Of a DNA stretch of 64,000 bases, positions 23,476-34,929 are shown piece by piece. Under the pieces are notes generated by a model. It worked only from the letters and a program-made list of their open reading frames with translations. It was not told where the DNA came from and ran no database searches. Numbering within the stretch: position 1 is the stretch's first letter; every line of letters begins with the position of its first letter. Location of the stretch: assembly GCA_034509755.1 (NCBI GenBank), contig CM067542.1, positions 19,039,001 to 19,103,000 of the forward strand. Direction: 5' to 3'. The DNA comes from Anisodus tanguticus. Taxonomy: Eukaryota > Streptophyta > Magnoliopsida > Solanales > Solanaceae. The translations under genes were made by a program, and so were the position numbers.

Positions 23476-24218
23476 CCACTTTTGGAGGCTACAAAATATT
23501 TGAAAACCCACTATGGAATGATGCCACTCTTCCCTATGATGAAGATCTTCCCTTTGGAGATGATATTACACTTGTGGGGAAGGAGTGTTTTGGAAAGGAA
23601 GGTGGTACTTGTTTTCCAATTGCTACTTCTTCCTTGTGTGTTCCGAATCTTAGTAGCATGTTTGATCTTATTCTTGAACTCAATAGTGAAGATACTTTGA
23701 GAACACGATAGATGAAGTTATTTTGCACGACACCTTTCTTTACTACCTATTTTCATATGATGACACTCATTTTGTGTTGGGGGTGCATCTTATGTTGAGC
23801 GGTGTCCTATTAGGGTATATAGTTATTGCCTTGACAATGATATGTGGATATCATTTCCTTTTGACCATATTAAAGTCTTAAATTTGTGTGATTGGCCTAA
23901 TTTGGAATTAGAGGATCAAATGTGCTTCATTTCTACTAGAACTAATGTGACATTGCCTATTTGGTATCTTGAAACCATTGGTACCTTGATGATATACTCA
24001 TTTCATGACATTTGGGATAGCCAATTGCTTAGTTCTGGATGTGAGAGCTTATTCTTCATAAAGGAAGTTGATACTTGGCTATATCACAAGTTTGTGTATC
24101 CTTGGCATGTTGGTAGATTTGTTAACTCTTACCCTAACCCTTATGCTTTGAGGATCTTGTCTTTGTTTGTCTCCTTTATGATCTTGCAAGGTTTAGAATC
24201 GAGGAGAATCCTTTTATA
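23476..24218 (+). pseudogene. Decayed 3' coding part of the RT-less element
   Basis: Short frames with stops. 23842-24219 stays open for 125 codons (DHIKVLNLCDWPNLELEDQM, then WISFPF- and DIWDSQLLSSGCESLFF-like segments). No domain recognised. It ends at the polypurine tract. Confidence 0.35.
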
Positions 24219-24230
24219 AGAAGGGAAGAA
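24219..24230 (+). other. Polypurine tract of the RT-less element
   Basis: AGAAGGGAAGAA lies directly before the 3' LTR start TGATACAAG, the expected plus-strand primer position. Confidence 0.6.
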
Positions 24231-24655
24231 TGATACAAGTCGAGCTTCGTCAACAAGGTACTCACCAAGCCGAGTTAGGGAACTTGAGGGCCTTTGAGGC
24301 TTATGCATGAAGATGGACAATTGGGAGCTAGCTTTGGAGGCATTGGAGGGATTCAATCTACTTGAAGACAAAGAGAAGCATGGGATTGGTTAGAGATGTG
24401 GAGGAGAAGGAGGTTATTTGTGCAAAAAGGCTATTACTTAAATGCAAGTCTTCTCCAAAGGAAGACTAACCAAACAAAGCCCTTACTTCATTAAGGGTAT
24501 AATTGTAATAGCTGAGGGCTAGTCTTCCTTCCTATCCTAGTTGAAAAGATTGGTTATAAATATTAGCCTTTTATTTCCCTTAGACTTAGACTATCTTTTG
24601 ATGAATGATCTTTTTTTGATATCTATTCTTTATTTTTTCTTATTTTTTTATTGAG
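24231..24655 (+). repeat. 3' LTR of the RT-less element
   Basis: Homologous to 1081-1440. It ends in a T-rich stretch near 24655, after which inverted-repeat arm sequence (AGGAGATCTTGACCT) resumes. The exact end is uncertain because 5' and 3' copies differ in length. Confidence 0.65.
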
Positions 24656-24659
24656 AGTT

Positions 24660-24704
24660 TGAGGAGATCTTGACCTCGAAGAATGGTAAAATCAAGTTCA
24701 AATT
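24660..24704 (+). repeat. Left arm of the long inverted repeat (second part)
   Basis: GAGATCTTGACC..GAAGAATGGT.AAATCAAGTTCAAAT matches the reverse complement of 25636-25680. It follows the retroelement directly, which shows that the element sits within this arm. Confidence 0.55.
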
Positions 24705-25635
24705 GATTGTGCTTTGTCAATCCGTATATCCCGAAAAGCATAACTCCAATTTTCGAACACCACAACAAATTCTGAAAATACTACACAACTTATGTGGCAT
24801 ATATAATTTAATTCCTACAAAATTTATGACGAGCGATAACAAGTAAATGTTACGGAACTTATAACGAGCCAAATAGTTCTGAACATGTAAAGGTAACTTC
24901 ATCCACAAATTTTCATTATAGAATTTCTAATTATACAAATATAGAATTTCTAAGTAATTTTGAGTACATGTACACAATGCTCACTCTTTTCTGCCATTTT
25001 CAAAGCCTCCAACCTCCCTCCTCTCCTCTGTTGTCACACGCCATTAGTGCCCCAAAGCTTTTCCTCTCTTTCCTTATTTTCTTAATATGCAAAATACAAA
25101 TATTTTTGGATAATAATATATTACCCATCTCATATATATTTCTTTGTAAAAATTACTAATATGGTAGTAGACATTGACATATATAAAGATTACTATGTGA
25201 TATTTATATTGACATTTATCCTCTAGTTAGGCCCTGAAATCTGGTTATTTCACTCTCTGCAGCTCCCATTAAAGGTGTTTTTTTTTTAAAAAAAAAAATC
25301 TATCATTTCTTATTCATATTTAGCTTCTTGTGTTTTGTCCTTTTTTTTTTTTTTTTTTTGCTAGATTTAGGGCTTAGAATCTTGAAATTTGGGGTTATTT
25401 TTGGGTTTAAAAAAAAATTGATAGCTAATGTGACATGTAGAGATTTAACTAAGAGTTAGGTTTAACTATTCAAATAAATATTAAATTGAGCAATTTTTAC
25501 TGATTTGCACAATATTAAACATACCACTATCAATAATTCCGTAAGCTGAACATGCTTTTCCTTTTTTACCTTTGGGAACATAATCACCATAACAATGATA
25601 TTAAATAAAAACACTAGTAATATTAAGCTTAAATC
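24705..25635. other. Spacer between inverted-repeat arms
   Basis: AT-rich with long T and A runs (25276-25300, 25340-25360). No gene seen; short frames here have no recognisable content. Confidence 0.45.
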
Positions 25636-25990
25636 CAAAGATTTGAACTTGATTTCACCATTCTTCAAGGTCAAAAGATCTCCTTGTGAGTGATTTCTTG
25701 TTCTAGGCGTGCTAAGGGGAAAGAGAAGGGTTTTCCATTCTGCTTTTGATGAATGGAAAGATGGCAGCGAGAAAAGAGAAGGGAGCCACTCTTTTTCCTA
25801 GGTTTGGAAAGAGATAGACTTTAGAGTTTTGGTTAAAATGGAAAATAAGGTAAAACTGAATGAAAAAAGAAAATTAATTTGTGTGTCATGAAAATTTCCC
25901 ATCTTTTTCGTAGAGTCCAAATTAAATTAGGTGTGCCACTCTCTTAATGCTATAAGCATTGTACTCCTAAAATAGATTTTTTTTTTATTC
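25636..25990 (-). repeat. Right arm of the long inverted repeat
   Basis: Reverse complement of 752-1078 plus 24660-24704, here uninterrupted. It contains, on the minus strand, ATGGAAAACCC..TTAGCACGCCTAGAACAAG then AAGGAGATCTTTTGACCTTG. The uninterrupted arm shows where the retroelement entered the other one. Confidence 0.6.
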
Positions 25991-26739
25991 TTCCTTCTTT
26001 GGTGCCTTTTATGTGGCTACAAATAATGTAATAGCAACGTATCAGTAAGTAAAGAAAAGGAGAAGTCCAAATTTTAACCCATCAAATGAAAATAACGAAT
26101 TCTCCTTTGATCCAAATATATAGATCTGGTCTACTATGATAAATTGAGAATTATACCACCATGTACAAGTTTCCTAGTAAACTTAGTTGTCACCGTTAAC
26201 TCGACACTATTGTCTTTAAGGTTATTGTTTGTTGCGTTACCGATCGAGGTTATCAGCAGCACCCATACACTTATTCTTCTCAATCAGGGCGAATTTATGT
26301 GCTATTTTTTAGGCATGTGAATCCATAATCTTTCTGCATAACTAGATATCATATGTATATATTTTCTAGATATGATGCACTTAGTTAAAAGCTTAGTTAT
26401 TTATCAAGAGGAACAAGGATTAATTTTCACTTAATACATTTTTTTCTCCTTTCTTTGATAGTTCACTCAGGTTCTAGAAATCATAAATTTGTCATTCCCC
26501 ATATCCAGTGTTATGATAACTTTGATCCTAACTGTTTGTCCATCATGAGAAACAAAGGCAAACCAACAAAGGATTGTATTATTAAGACTGTCCGGATCGA
26601 ACGTTGTAGTTTTATTCTACTAGCACTATGTCTAGCTAGCTAAGAATCTAAGATTAAAATTAAAACCATTCAGTTATTAATTGGAATACAGATAATCAGA
26701 TTTGGTTAGATTTTTATTTGCTAATCCGAAGAAAAAAGA
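25991..26739. other. AT-rich intergenic stretch
   Basis: No gene or repeat recognised. Confidence 0.4.
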
Positions 26740-28799
26740 TAAAAAGAGAATAATCTATTGCTGATTTCATTAATGTAAATTGTTTATATACATGATATAC
26801 AATAGTAATTCTAAGCTATAATTACGGAAATTAAATATTCACCTGACTAATATAACATTTTTCTACAATAATTACAGATATACAAAATCACCAATTATAC
26901 CAAAAGAATATATTTGCATATATTCTATCATACCCCCGCAATCGTAGCGGACGATTGTCGTACGCTCATACTGTCTCTAAAATCTTCAAATAGAACTAAG
27001 GGAAGACCCTTAGTAAATGTCAGCAATTTGATAACGTAAGGGGACATGCAAGACACGTACTTGTCCACGAGCTACCTTTTCGCGAGCAAAGTGAATATCC
27101 ATCTCGATATGTTAAGTGCGCTGATGTTGGACAGGATTCCACGAGATTTATAACGCACTAACATTATCGTAGTAGACCAAGGTAGCTTTTCGAATAGGAA
27201 AATTAAGCTCTAATCTGCAAATATTTTGTACCAACAGGACTCAGACACCACATTGGCTACCCCTCAATATTCGGCCTCCGCGTTGGAGCGCGACAAAGTA
27301 GCCTGACGTTTAGCCGATCAAGAGACCAAATTATCATCAAGAACACATACATTAACCAGATGTTGAACACCTGGTATCTGGGCATCCACCTCAATCAGCA
27401 TCTATATAAGACATGAGAGTAGATACCGATGATGGATATAAATATAAATCATAATCAAGAGTGCCCTGAATGTAACGCACAATGCGTTTGAGAGCGTGCA
27501 TGTGTTCTTCCCTTGGATCATGCATGAATAAACACACATGATGCACTGCATAAGTAATATCCGTCCTTGTAAATGTGAGATATTGAAGAGCCATCGCAAG
27601 ACTACGATAGTGGGAGGGATCCTCGTGTGATGTGCTAGAAGTAGCATTCAACTTTGGTTTAGTGTCAACCGGAGTAGGAGAGGACTTACATGTTGACATG
27701 CTAGCCCGTTCAATAATCTCTGTTGCATACTTCCTCTGAGATAGAAATAGACCCCATGCATGACGAGTGACACTTATATCTAAAAAATAACTCAAAGGCC
27801 CCAGGTCTTTCATAGCAAATTCAGAGCTGAGAAGAGATATGATAGACTTGCGCAATTTATCAGAGGAAGGAGTCAATATAATATCATCCACATATAACAA
27901 AATGTATGCCATAGAATTACCATGACAGTAGATGAACAGAGAATGATCAAACCTGCTGTGAGAAAACCCAAGAGTAGACACATAATCTGCAAATATTTTG
28001 TACCAGGCCCAAGGAGCCTGTTTTAGCCCATACAAGGACTTCTTCAGCAAACACACATAGTTAGGATGATCAGGGTCCTTGAAACCCAAGAGTTGATGCA
28101 TGTATATAGTTTCCTTGAGTTCACCGTGTCAGAACGCATTTTTCGCGTCCAGCTGATGAATGGTCCATGCTTTTTAGAGAGCTAGACTGAGAATAGTGCG
28201 AATAGTTGGCGGTTTGACTACCAGACTAAATGTCTCTCCACAATTCACGCCAACCTGTTGAATTTTTCCATCACCTACAAGACAGGCATTATGCCTCTCA
28301 AAACAACCATAAGATTTTTCCTTATGAGTAAAAATCTACATAGAATGAATCACACTGATACCAGGTGGACAGGGCACCAACTCCCACATCTTGAGATTAA
28401 ATTTTCATTTTGGTCTAAAAATACTCTGTTGGCTACGAGTAATGGGCCCTTATCCCGGAATAGAAGTGGGCTGGATCTGGGTCAGTGTAGCGGTCTCGAT
28501 ATCGATTCGGGTTGGGAGGAATTGGGCCGGCTGGATGCTAGAATTATTTGGGCCAACAGGCAGTGGGCATGTTGGCATCAATGCGGACCGAGGGTATTTG
28601 GGCCATCATGCAGTGGGCCTCCTGGAAGAAGCTCAGGGACGCTATGGTTTGGGCCAGCAGGGAGTGGGCCTGCTGGCAGAAGCTGCGGACCGACACTAGT
28701 ATAACATATTCACCTAACTAATACAACATATTGCTACAATAATTACAAATATACAAAATCACTAATTATACCCAAAAAATATTTTTATATATTCTATCA
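26740..28799 (-). mobile_element. Copia remnant with RT/RNase H only, 5' part deleted
   Basis: Minus-strand element. The 3' LTR spans about 26740-26930 (starting TGATAGAATATA at 26930). RNase H and RT fragments occupy 26931-28390 and a Gly/Pro-rich linker 28390-28690. The first ~100 bases of the 5' LTR (about 28700-28799, again TGATAGAATATA) follow. Gag, protease, integrase and the rest of the 5' LTR are missing in one deletion. A possible AAAGA duplication flanks it (about 26735 and 28800). The LTR start matches that of the element at 59678. Confidence 0.7.
26945..28390 (-). pseudogene. Copia RT and RNase H remnants
   Basis: The RT core at 27391-28101 is the longest open piece: MHQLLGFKDPDHPNYVCLLK, LYGLKQAPWAWYKIFADY, YVDD at about 27880, FAMKDLGPLSYFLDI and RTDITYAVHHVCLF. 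Upstream (28110-28390) are stop-broken RT motifs; downstream (26945-27390) a broken RNase H. The RNase H text has an odd patch reading CWYKIFAD that copies the RT segment (see findings). Confidence 0.75.
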
Positions 28800-29019
28800 A
28801 AAGATAAATACACTAATTGATACTACTAAACTAATTATTTCCTAGCTAGCTAGTTATGACTTGCGGAGAAAGATTTAGAGAGAAAACGGCAAGGGATACA
28901 CATAATTCTACTCACAAATAATTATTATTACATTCACTTCTTCTTTTTTATATTCAGTTTCCCGACTTACCTAGACTATTCCCGGAGATAGTGTCTCGGT
29001 CCCTCAGCACTACTACTAG

Positions 29020-29195
29020 TAAATTACGGGATGTGTCTGAATGACCAGGGTTTGAGAATAAAGCAACTGATATCACCTACAAGGTCCTACCCCAAAAGAG
29101 AGCAAATTGCTCCCACCTGGGTTCAAACCCCACACTGCAGCCTCCAGCTGGATTTTAAGTTACCCCACTTTGCCATCTAGCTATGCCGGGGGACC
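29020..29195 (-). mobile_element. Possible tRNA-derived SINE
   Basis: On the minus strand TGGCAAAGTGGG (29164-29175) fits the pol III A-box consensus exactly, and GGTTTGAACCC, about 35 bases downstream, fits the B box with one mismatch. The spacing is tRNA-like. No clear 3' tail or target duplication is seen, so ends are approximate and this may be a decayed tRNA-like sequence. Confidence 0.35.
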
Positions 29196-29805
29196 ACTTT
29201 TTTTTTTTTTTTTTTTTGTGATTTCAGTTGTTAGGTAAAGCTGAAGTGGGAATTATATTGCTAGAGAAAACAGACTAGTTGGTAGATCGCTAGTATATTT
29301 TTCTAGCTAGACTATTTTGAGAATAATCTAGGAAAAATATAGGACTGGTGGTTAGAAATAGAAGAGTAAAATACAAGTTATACAGCTAAGCGATAAGAGT
29401 ACTCACTAAGACATGAAATCAGAAAATGTATGTTGATTTGAATAATGACGATAAATGTGACTTCCAGATTTGCAAGCCGCCCTCCAATTTAGCAACAAAA
29501 AATTCTTAATTCAAGATAATTAATCGTCCAAATTTTCCTCAAGACTGTTTTTATGATAAAAGAAGGCAAGAAAATAGTGTAATGTAGTTATTACTTTTAT
29601 TTCACTGGCACTGTTAATAGGGAATTAATCAATTAAGCCCATTTCTTAAGGGATATGCTCATTTCAAGGAGATTCCCAAATCTACTTTAATTTCTCAAGA
29701 CAAAAAAACTTAAACCGTATCTCACCTTTCATGATTCTCAGTTTCTATACCCAAATTCAGGAGATGAAAACTCAAACTGCACCCTCAATGCTACAAGCCG
29801 CAACC

Positions 29806-29871
29806 ACTCATGGCCTTTTGAGTTTAGATGTTGAAGTGACTCATGGCCTTTTGAGTTTAGATGTTGAAGTG
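29806..29871 (+). repeat. 33-bp direct tandem duplication
   Basis: Unit 29806-29838 (starting ACTCATGGCCTTTTGAG) is repeated exactly at 29839-29871. Confidence 0.8.
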
Positions 29872-30291
29872 AGGTGGAACTCGACATATTTGATGATTAA
29901 AATATGAAAAGACCTTTTTAAGAATATATAATGATGACTAATTGTAAGTACTTCAAGTTTAGAATTGAGCTGAACACGTATCCATCCTCGAAAGATTGAA
30001 AGAATATAATTAGTCTTTGTCAAGTTTTACAAAATCTCTTTAAAATTTTCAAAAACTTCACATATTACTTCTAGTTTTTTCTTCCATTTTCCAAATATCC
30101 CCCTTGATAACCAATTGAGCTGCCCAAACGGACTAAATCTTTCTTCCATGAGTTTTTTTTAAAAAAAAAGATCTTTAGAGCTTTATTGTCCAATATTTTA
30201 ATAGTGGTGATTTCGCCTTGACTAATTTGGCTAAGAAAATGCAACTGAAGCTTGATAAATATTGGTAACTTTGAGAATGTGAGTATGTTAT

Positions 30292-31172
30292 TGTTGGGAT
30301 ACAATTGTTGTAGGGAATGGAAGTAAGTAACTATTACAATAGAAGAAAGGATAAACAAACTATTACAATAAAACTGAAAATCAAAACCTTAACAAATTGC
30401 TTGTGAAATTCGCTGAGTCGAGTGATGACACTCTTTTTTAAGACAAGATTGCCCCGTATGTCTCCTTTTACGGTGTTGAGCAATAGTCTCCCAAGTTACA
30501 ACAACAACTTTAACAAGTGAGCAAAGGAAACTCAAGTGTTACTCTTGAAGAACTTTGAGTATAGTGACTTTTCTAGAGAGGAAGAATATGAGCTCTGAAA
30601 ATCTGGAGAATTTTCTAAGTGTTGAGTGTTGTATTCAATTGAGCCAAAGACCTCAATTTATAGTGTAAATAGAAGACCCCTCACCTAGCCAACTAATGGC
30701 CTTCAATAGCCATGTAATTGCACTTGAATGAGGGGTTACATTCAACAAAATAATGGCTGAATTCATGTGGCAAATAATATAGAATCAATGCTCCAAAACC
30801 AGCCTAAACATCAGATTTTTCCAACTTCCCGTCGCAGCAATATGCCTCCAAAGCGTCGCGGCTCCGACGGTTGTGGCGCCGCGACCCTTCACAGCTCCGT
30901 GGCGATTTTCGGCTCGTTTCATCTTACACTTCATACACTTCTTCCTTCCTTTACCAACGTGGAACACCTTGTCATTTGGCCAATAACCGTCCATAATTCT
31001 ATGTCTCAAACGTATTACATACGTACCAATATCTCTTTCACTAATGAAATTTGCGATAATTGGCACTACGTGTGCACGTGTGTGGAAACGACGTTTCCGA
31101 CATGCGGGCCCAATTGTTCGAGTCATAAATTAATGGGATATACTTAATTCCACATTTAGTAAATTTCCAACA
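30292..31172 (-). repeat. 3' LTR
   Basis: 881 bases; on the minus strand starts TGTTGGAAATTT, with TATA-like ACTATAAATTG near 30656-30666. Contains a GC-rich segment near 30820-30900 (TCGCGGCTCCGACGG). A 126-codon ORF here is not a gene. Confidence 0.9.
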
Positions 31173-31800
31173 ATCCCCTCTTGAAAGACATTTTGGCGCA
31201 CACACATGGTGCCTTTTCTAGCAATCTTTTAGCGGACCAATATTGCATTTGGATAGGTAGCATACGCTTTGAACCTTCCATAGTTGAATACCATCAGACT
31301 TACTTACTGCGCGGTGAACGTGATGTCTTGAACCGTCAGTGTTTAGTGTAAGCCAAATCAATGGTACCAACACAACAATTTCCTCTACTCAGTTCTTCAT
31401 AATGTTTTGTCCATTGTGGCCGTGGACACTTCTTGAATTCTTAAGTGTGTTCATTTGAGGCGACCTGTTCTCGCACTTAAATAGGTGGTCTTCTACAAGG
31501 TATCATGTTATACCCCACTTTACAAGTGTTAGGAACCATTAAAAGTTTCCCTAAACCTAACCTCAACCGGTGAGGATCATTAAAGGTTTTGGAAACTTAA
31601 CCTTCACCTACACTGCAGATAGCACTTATAGTCTATCGCGGGAATGACTTTGGATTTGGTGTTTCTCTACAGAAATCACTATCCGAAGTGCTCATGCTTC
31701 CACCGAAACGATCAACTGAACCTTTACAGCTTAGTTTTTCCATTGAACCTAATTCCTGGGATCTCCAGTCAGTAAGGTTGGGTTACCACCGTATTGGTCC

Positions 31801-33480
31801 TTATACTTTGGGTTTTAAACTTATTCCCCTAGACAGGAAGAACATCTGATCCTTGGGTAAGCCCTTTGTCAACGGGTCAACTATATTATCTTTTGACTTT
31901 ATGTAATAAATGGATATTATACACGTGGTGATCAGCTGCCTAACGGTCTTATGTCTCCGTCGAATATGACGAGACTTGCCATTGTACATAGCATTTCGTG
32001 CCCTTTCTAGAGCCGACCGGCTATCGCAGTGGATCCTTATAGAAGGTACGAGTTTGTTAAAAAAAAGGAACATCCTCTAAGAAGTCGTGAAGTCACTCAG
32101 CTTTTTCTCCTATTTTGTCTAAAGCAATAAACTCCGATTCCATTGTGGATCGGGCGATGCAAGTTTTCTTAGAGGATTTCCAAGACACAACCCTACCACC
32201 AATGGTAAATACATACCCACTGGTGGACTTGGTGTTCTCTATATCAGATATCCAGTTTGCATCAATGTACCCCCTCTAGTATAACTGAATATCTTGAATA
32301 ATGTAACCCATAGGTTAGCGTGTATTTCAGGTATTGAAGTACCCGATTCAACGTCTTCCAGTGATCATTACTCGGATTATGGGTAAACCTAGCCAACTTG
32401 TTGACTACATAAGCAATATCAGGTCGGGTGCAGTTTGTTATGTACATCAAACTACCGATCACCTATGCATATTGCTCCTGGCATATAGGTGCACCACAAT
32501 TTTTATCAAGCTTTTGATTTGTATCCATTGGTGACTTTATCGGTGAACTGTCTAACATCTCGAACTTTCTCAAAACATCCTCGATGTAGTGAGACTGAGA
32601 TAAGACCAGTCCGTCAGACGTCTTAGAGATTTTTATCCCTACGATGACATATGTGATACCCACATCCTTCATGTCGAAGCATTGTTTCAACATGTTCTTA
32701 GTCTCTAGTATTACCCTAGGACTGCTTCCTGTGATCAACATGTCGTTTACATACAGGCATATCATAACAAATGAGTCAGAGTTACCTTTCGTGTAGACAC
32801 ATTTATCACACTCATTAATGGCGAAACCCTTCGATAGTAGAGTACTATCAATTTTTCATGCCATTGCTTCGGGGCTTGTTTCAGCCCATACAGAGATTTG
32901 ACAAGTCGACAAACTTTCTTCTCTTGCCCTTGAACCACATACCCCTCGGGTTGGTCCATATAAATTTCTTCTTCCAAATCACCGTTTAGGAAGACTGTCT
33001 TGACATCCATTTGGTGTATCTCAAGGTCACGCAAAGCTGCGATCGCAATGAATACCCGTATGGATGTCATCCGGGATACCGGGGAGTATGTGTCAAAGTA
33101 GTCAAAGCCTTCTGTCTACGGATAGCCCTTGACTACCAACCTGGCCTTGTACTTATCTATAGACCCATCTGCTTTGTATTTTTGTTTGAGTATCCATTTA
33201 CAACCCAACGGTTTATTTCCCGGAGGAAGATCAACCAACTCCCAAGTATGGTTATGCAGAATGGAGCATATTTCACTCTCAATAGCTTCTTTCCGGAGCG
33301 GTGCTTCTGGAGTTGACAACGCCTTAGCAATTGTCCTTGGTTCATCATTAACCATATAAGCTACAAAGTCAGGACCGAAGGATTTATCCTTCCTAGCCCT
33401 TTTACTTCGCCTTAGATCCATCTCTGGAGTCTCTATGTTCTGAGAATCTGGAACACTAGATTCCGGATGTTTAGCCACCT
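31801..33480 (-). pseudogene. Tork-like RT and RNase H
   Basis: Pieces in order: NHTWELVDLPPGNKPLGCKW and DKYKARLVVKGYP (33116-33300); IHQMDVKTVFLNGDLEEEIY and LYGLKQAPKQW (32850-33020); then MICLYVNDMLITGSS (32720-32765), where the RT box YVDD has become YVND. MIGSLMYITNCTRPDIAY follows (32400-32462). RNase H shows RIHCDSRSALERARN and IVDPLTKGLP (31801-32073). Frame changes at about 32765, 32463 and 33100 and the lost catalytic Asp make it inactive. Confidence 0.85.
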
Positions 33481-33599
33481 CGAGATCCAGTAGATCTGAA
33501 CCATCTAGATCCGGGCCGTCAACGACTCCCGGTTCTTGAGAGCTTTGTTCATAACTTCGTTTGTGAGAGGTTATGTCTTTTTCTTTTTTAGGAAAGATA

Positions 33600-34880
33600 C
33601 CTTCAAAGAATTAAGCATTCCTTGATTCCATGATTGTACCCCCGTGGATATCTGGAATATCTGACTTATGCACTAAGAAGCGATAAGCACTACTGTTATT
33701 TGCATATCCGATGAATATGCAATCTAGAGTCTTAGGCCCAATCTTGACCTGCTTTGGCTTGGGTACTTCAACCTTTGTCAGACAACCCCACACTTTTAAA
33801 TTTATAGGTGGGTTTCTTTTCCTTCCATGATTCATATGGAGTTTTGTTCTTACCCTTATGTGGGAATTTGTTAAGAATCGTATTAGTGGTAAGGACAACT
33901 TCTCCCCACATATTTTGGGGAAGACCGGAATTGATGAGCAAGACATTCATCATTTCCTTTAATGTGCGATTCTTATATTCTGCCACACCGTTTGATTGAG
34001 GTGAGTATGGAGCCATCGTTTGATGAACAATGCCTTCTTAGGCACAATATTCCTCAAAAGGCGCTACATATTCTCCCCCTCTATCGCTACGAATTGATTT
34101 GATCTGCAAGCTTAGTTGGTTCTCAACTTCTGCTTTGTAACGTCGGAACGCTTCAAAGGCTTCATCCTTACTTTTCAACAAGTAAATGTAACAATACATT
34201 GTGGTATCATCAATGAAAGTCACAAAGTACTTGTTCCCCCTAGTTGGTGCAAACTTCAAATCACATATATCGGTGTGAATAAGTTCTAGAGGAGCGGTAT
34301 TCCTTTCGACGGATCAAAAAGGAAGCTTTGTAAGTTTTGCCTCTACGCATACCTCACACTTATGTTGAGGGTTTACGTCGATAGACAAAAATAACTCCAA
34401 CTTGACCAACCTTTAGATGGACTTGTAGTTGACATGTCCTAATCTATGATGCCATAAATTAGAGGACTCAAGCAAGTAAGATGAAGAGACTTCAATATTA
34501 TTGCTTTTACGTAATACAGACATGGTGTTCACTTTGAAGAGGCCTTCATAAACGAATCCTCTTCCAACAAACATTCCATTCTTAGTGACTACAAATTTAT
34601 TGGACTCAAACACTAGCCTAAAACCAGCATTAACCAATAAAGGACCTGAAATTAAATTTTTTCTAATATCAGGAACATGCATCACTTCCTTCAGAGTGAA
34701 CACATTTCCAGAAGTCATCTTCAGGACTACCTTTCCTACCCCCAGTATGTCAGAGGAAACATTGTTGCTCATGAACAACTTCTTGTTTGTAACCGGTCTA
34801 TAAGTGGAGAAGGCATATCTGTTGGAACATATGTGTCTTGTAGCACATGTGTCCATCCATCATTGCATATGATTCTCAAC
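33600..34880 (-). pseudogene. Tork-like protease and integrase
   Basis: The protease motif is MDTCATRHICSNRY (about 34850; usual DTGA is DTCA). The GAG-pre-integrase motif is LWHHRLGHVNY (34430). The integrase has FVTFIDDTTMYCYIYLLKSK, IRSDRGGEY and, after a stop near 34020, SPQSNGVAEYKNRTLKEM. The DDE residues can all be seen, but in broken frames. The C-terminal integrase segment (33611-33946) includes FIGYANNSSAYRF. Confidence 0.85.
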
Positions 34881-34929
34881 CAGGTTTGCTTCTAGCACCA
34901 CCGCTGAGAACTCTTCAATCATGTCGTCC

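Larger units (their letters stand above)
1081..24655 (+). mobile_element. RT-less (LARD-like) LTR retrotransposon, 5' LTR split by a MULE
   Basis: The LTR beginning TGATACAAG occurs at 1081 and 24231, about 92% alike by eye over ~330 bases. The primer-binding site TGGTATCAGAGC (initiator Met tRNA) is at 19852-19863 and a polypurine tract at 24219-24230. Between them lie long but partly broken ORFs with no reverse transcriptase, integrase or RNase H, so this is a non-autonomous element. The 5' LTR is interrupted: its first part is 1081-1603 and its last part abuts the PBS at 19758-19851, with a MULE between. The name LARD-like is inference from length and missing pol. Confidence 0.65.
28800..30291. 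other. Intergenic stretch with small relics
   Basis: Contains a possible SINE (about 29020-29195), a T-run (29198-29217), a 33-bp tandem duplication (29806-29871) and, reading on from it, a short hAT-like peptide VRWNSTYLM (about 29868-29895). No gene otherwise. Confidence 0.4.

Noticed and set aside
29868..29895. hAT transposase relic (VRWNSTYLM)
   Set aside because: Only about nine residues resemble the family and no neighbouring motif supports it, so it is mentioned but not called.
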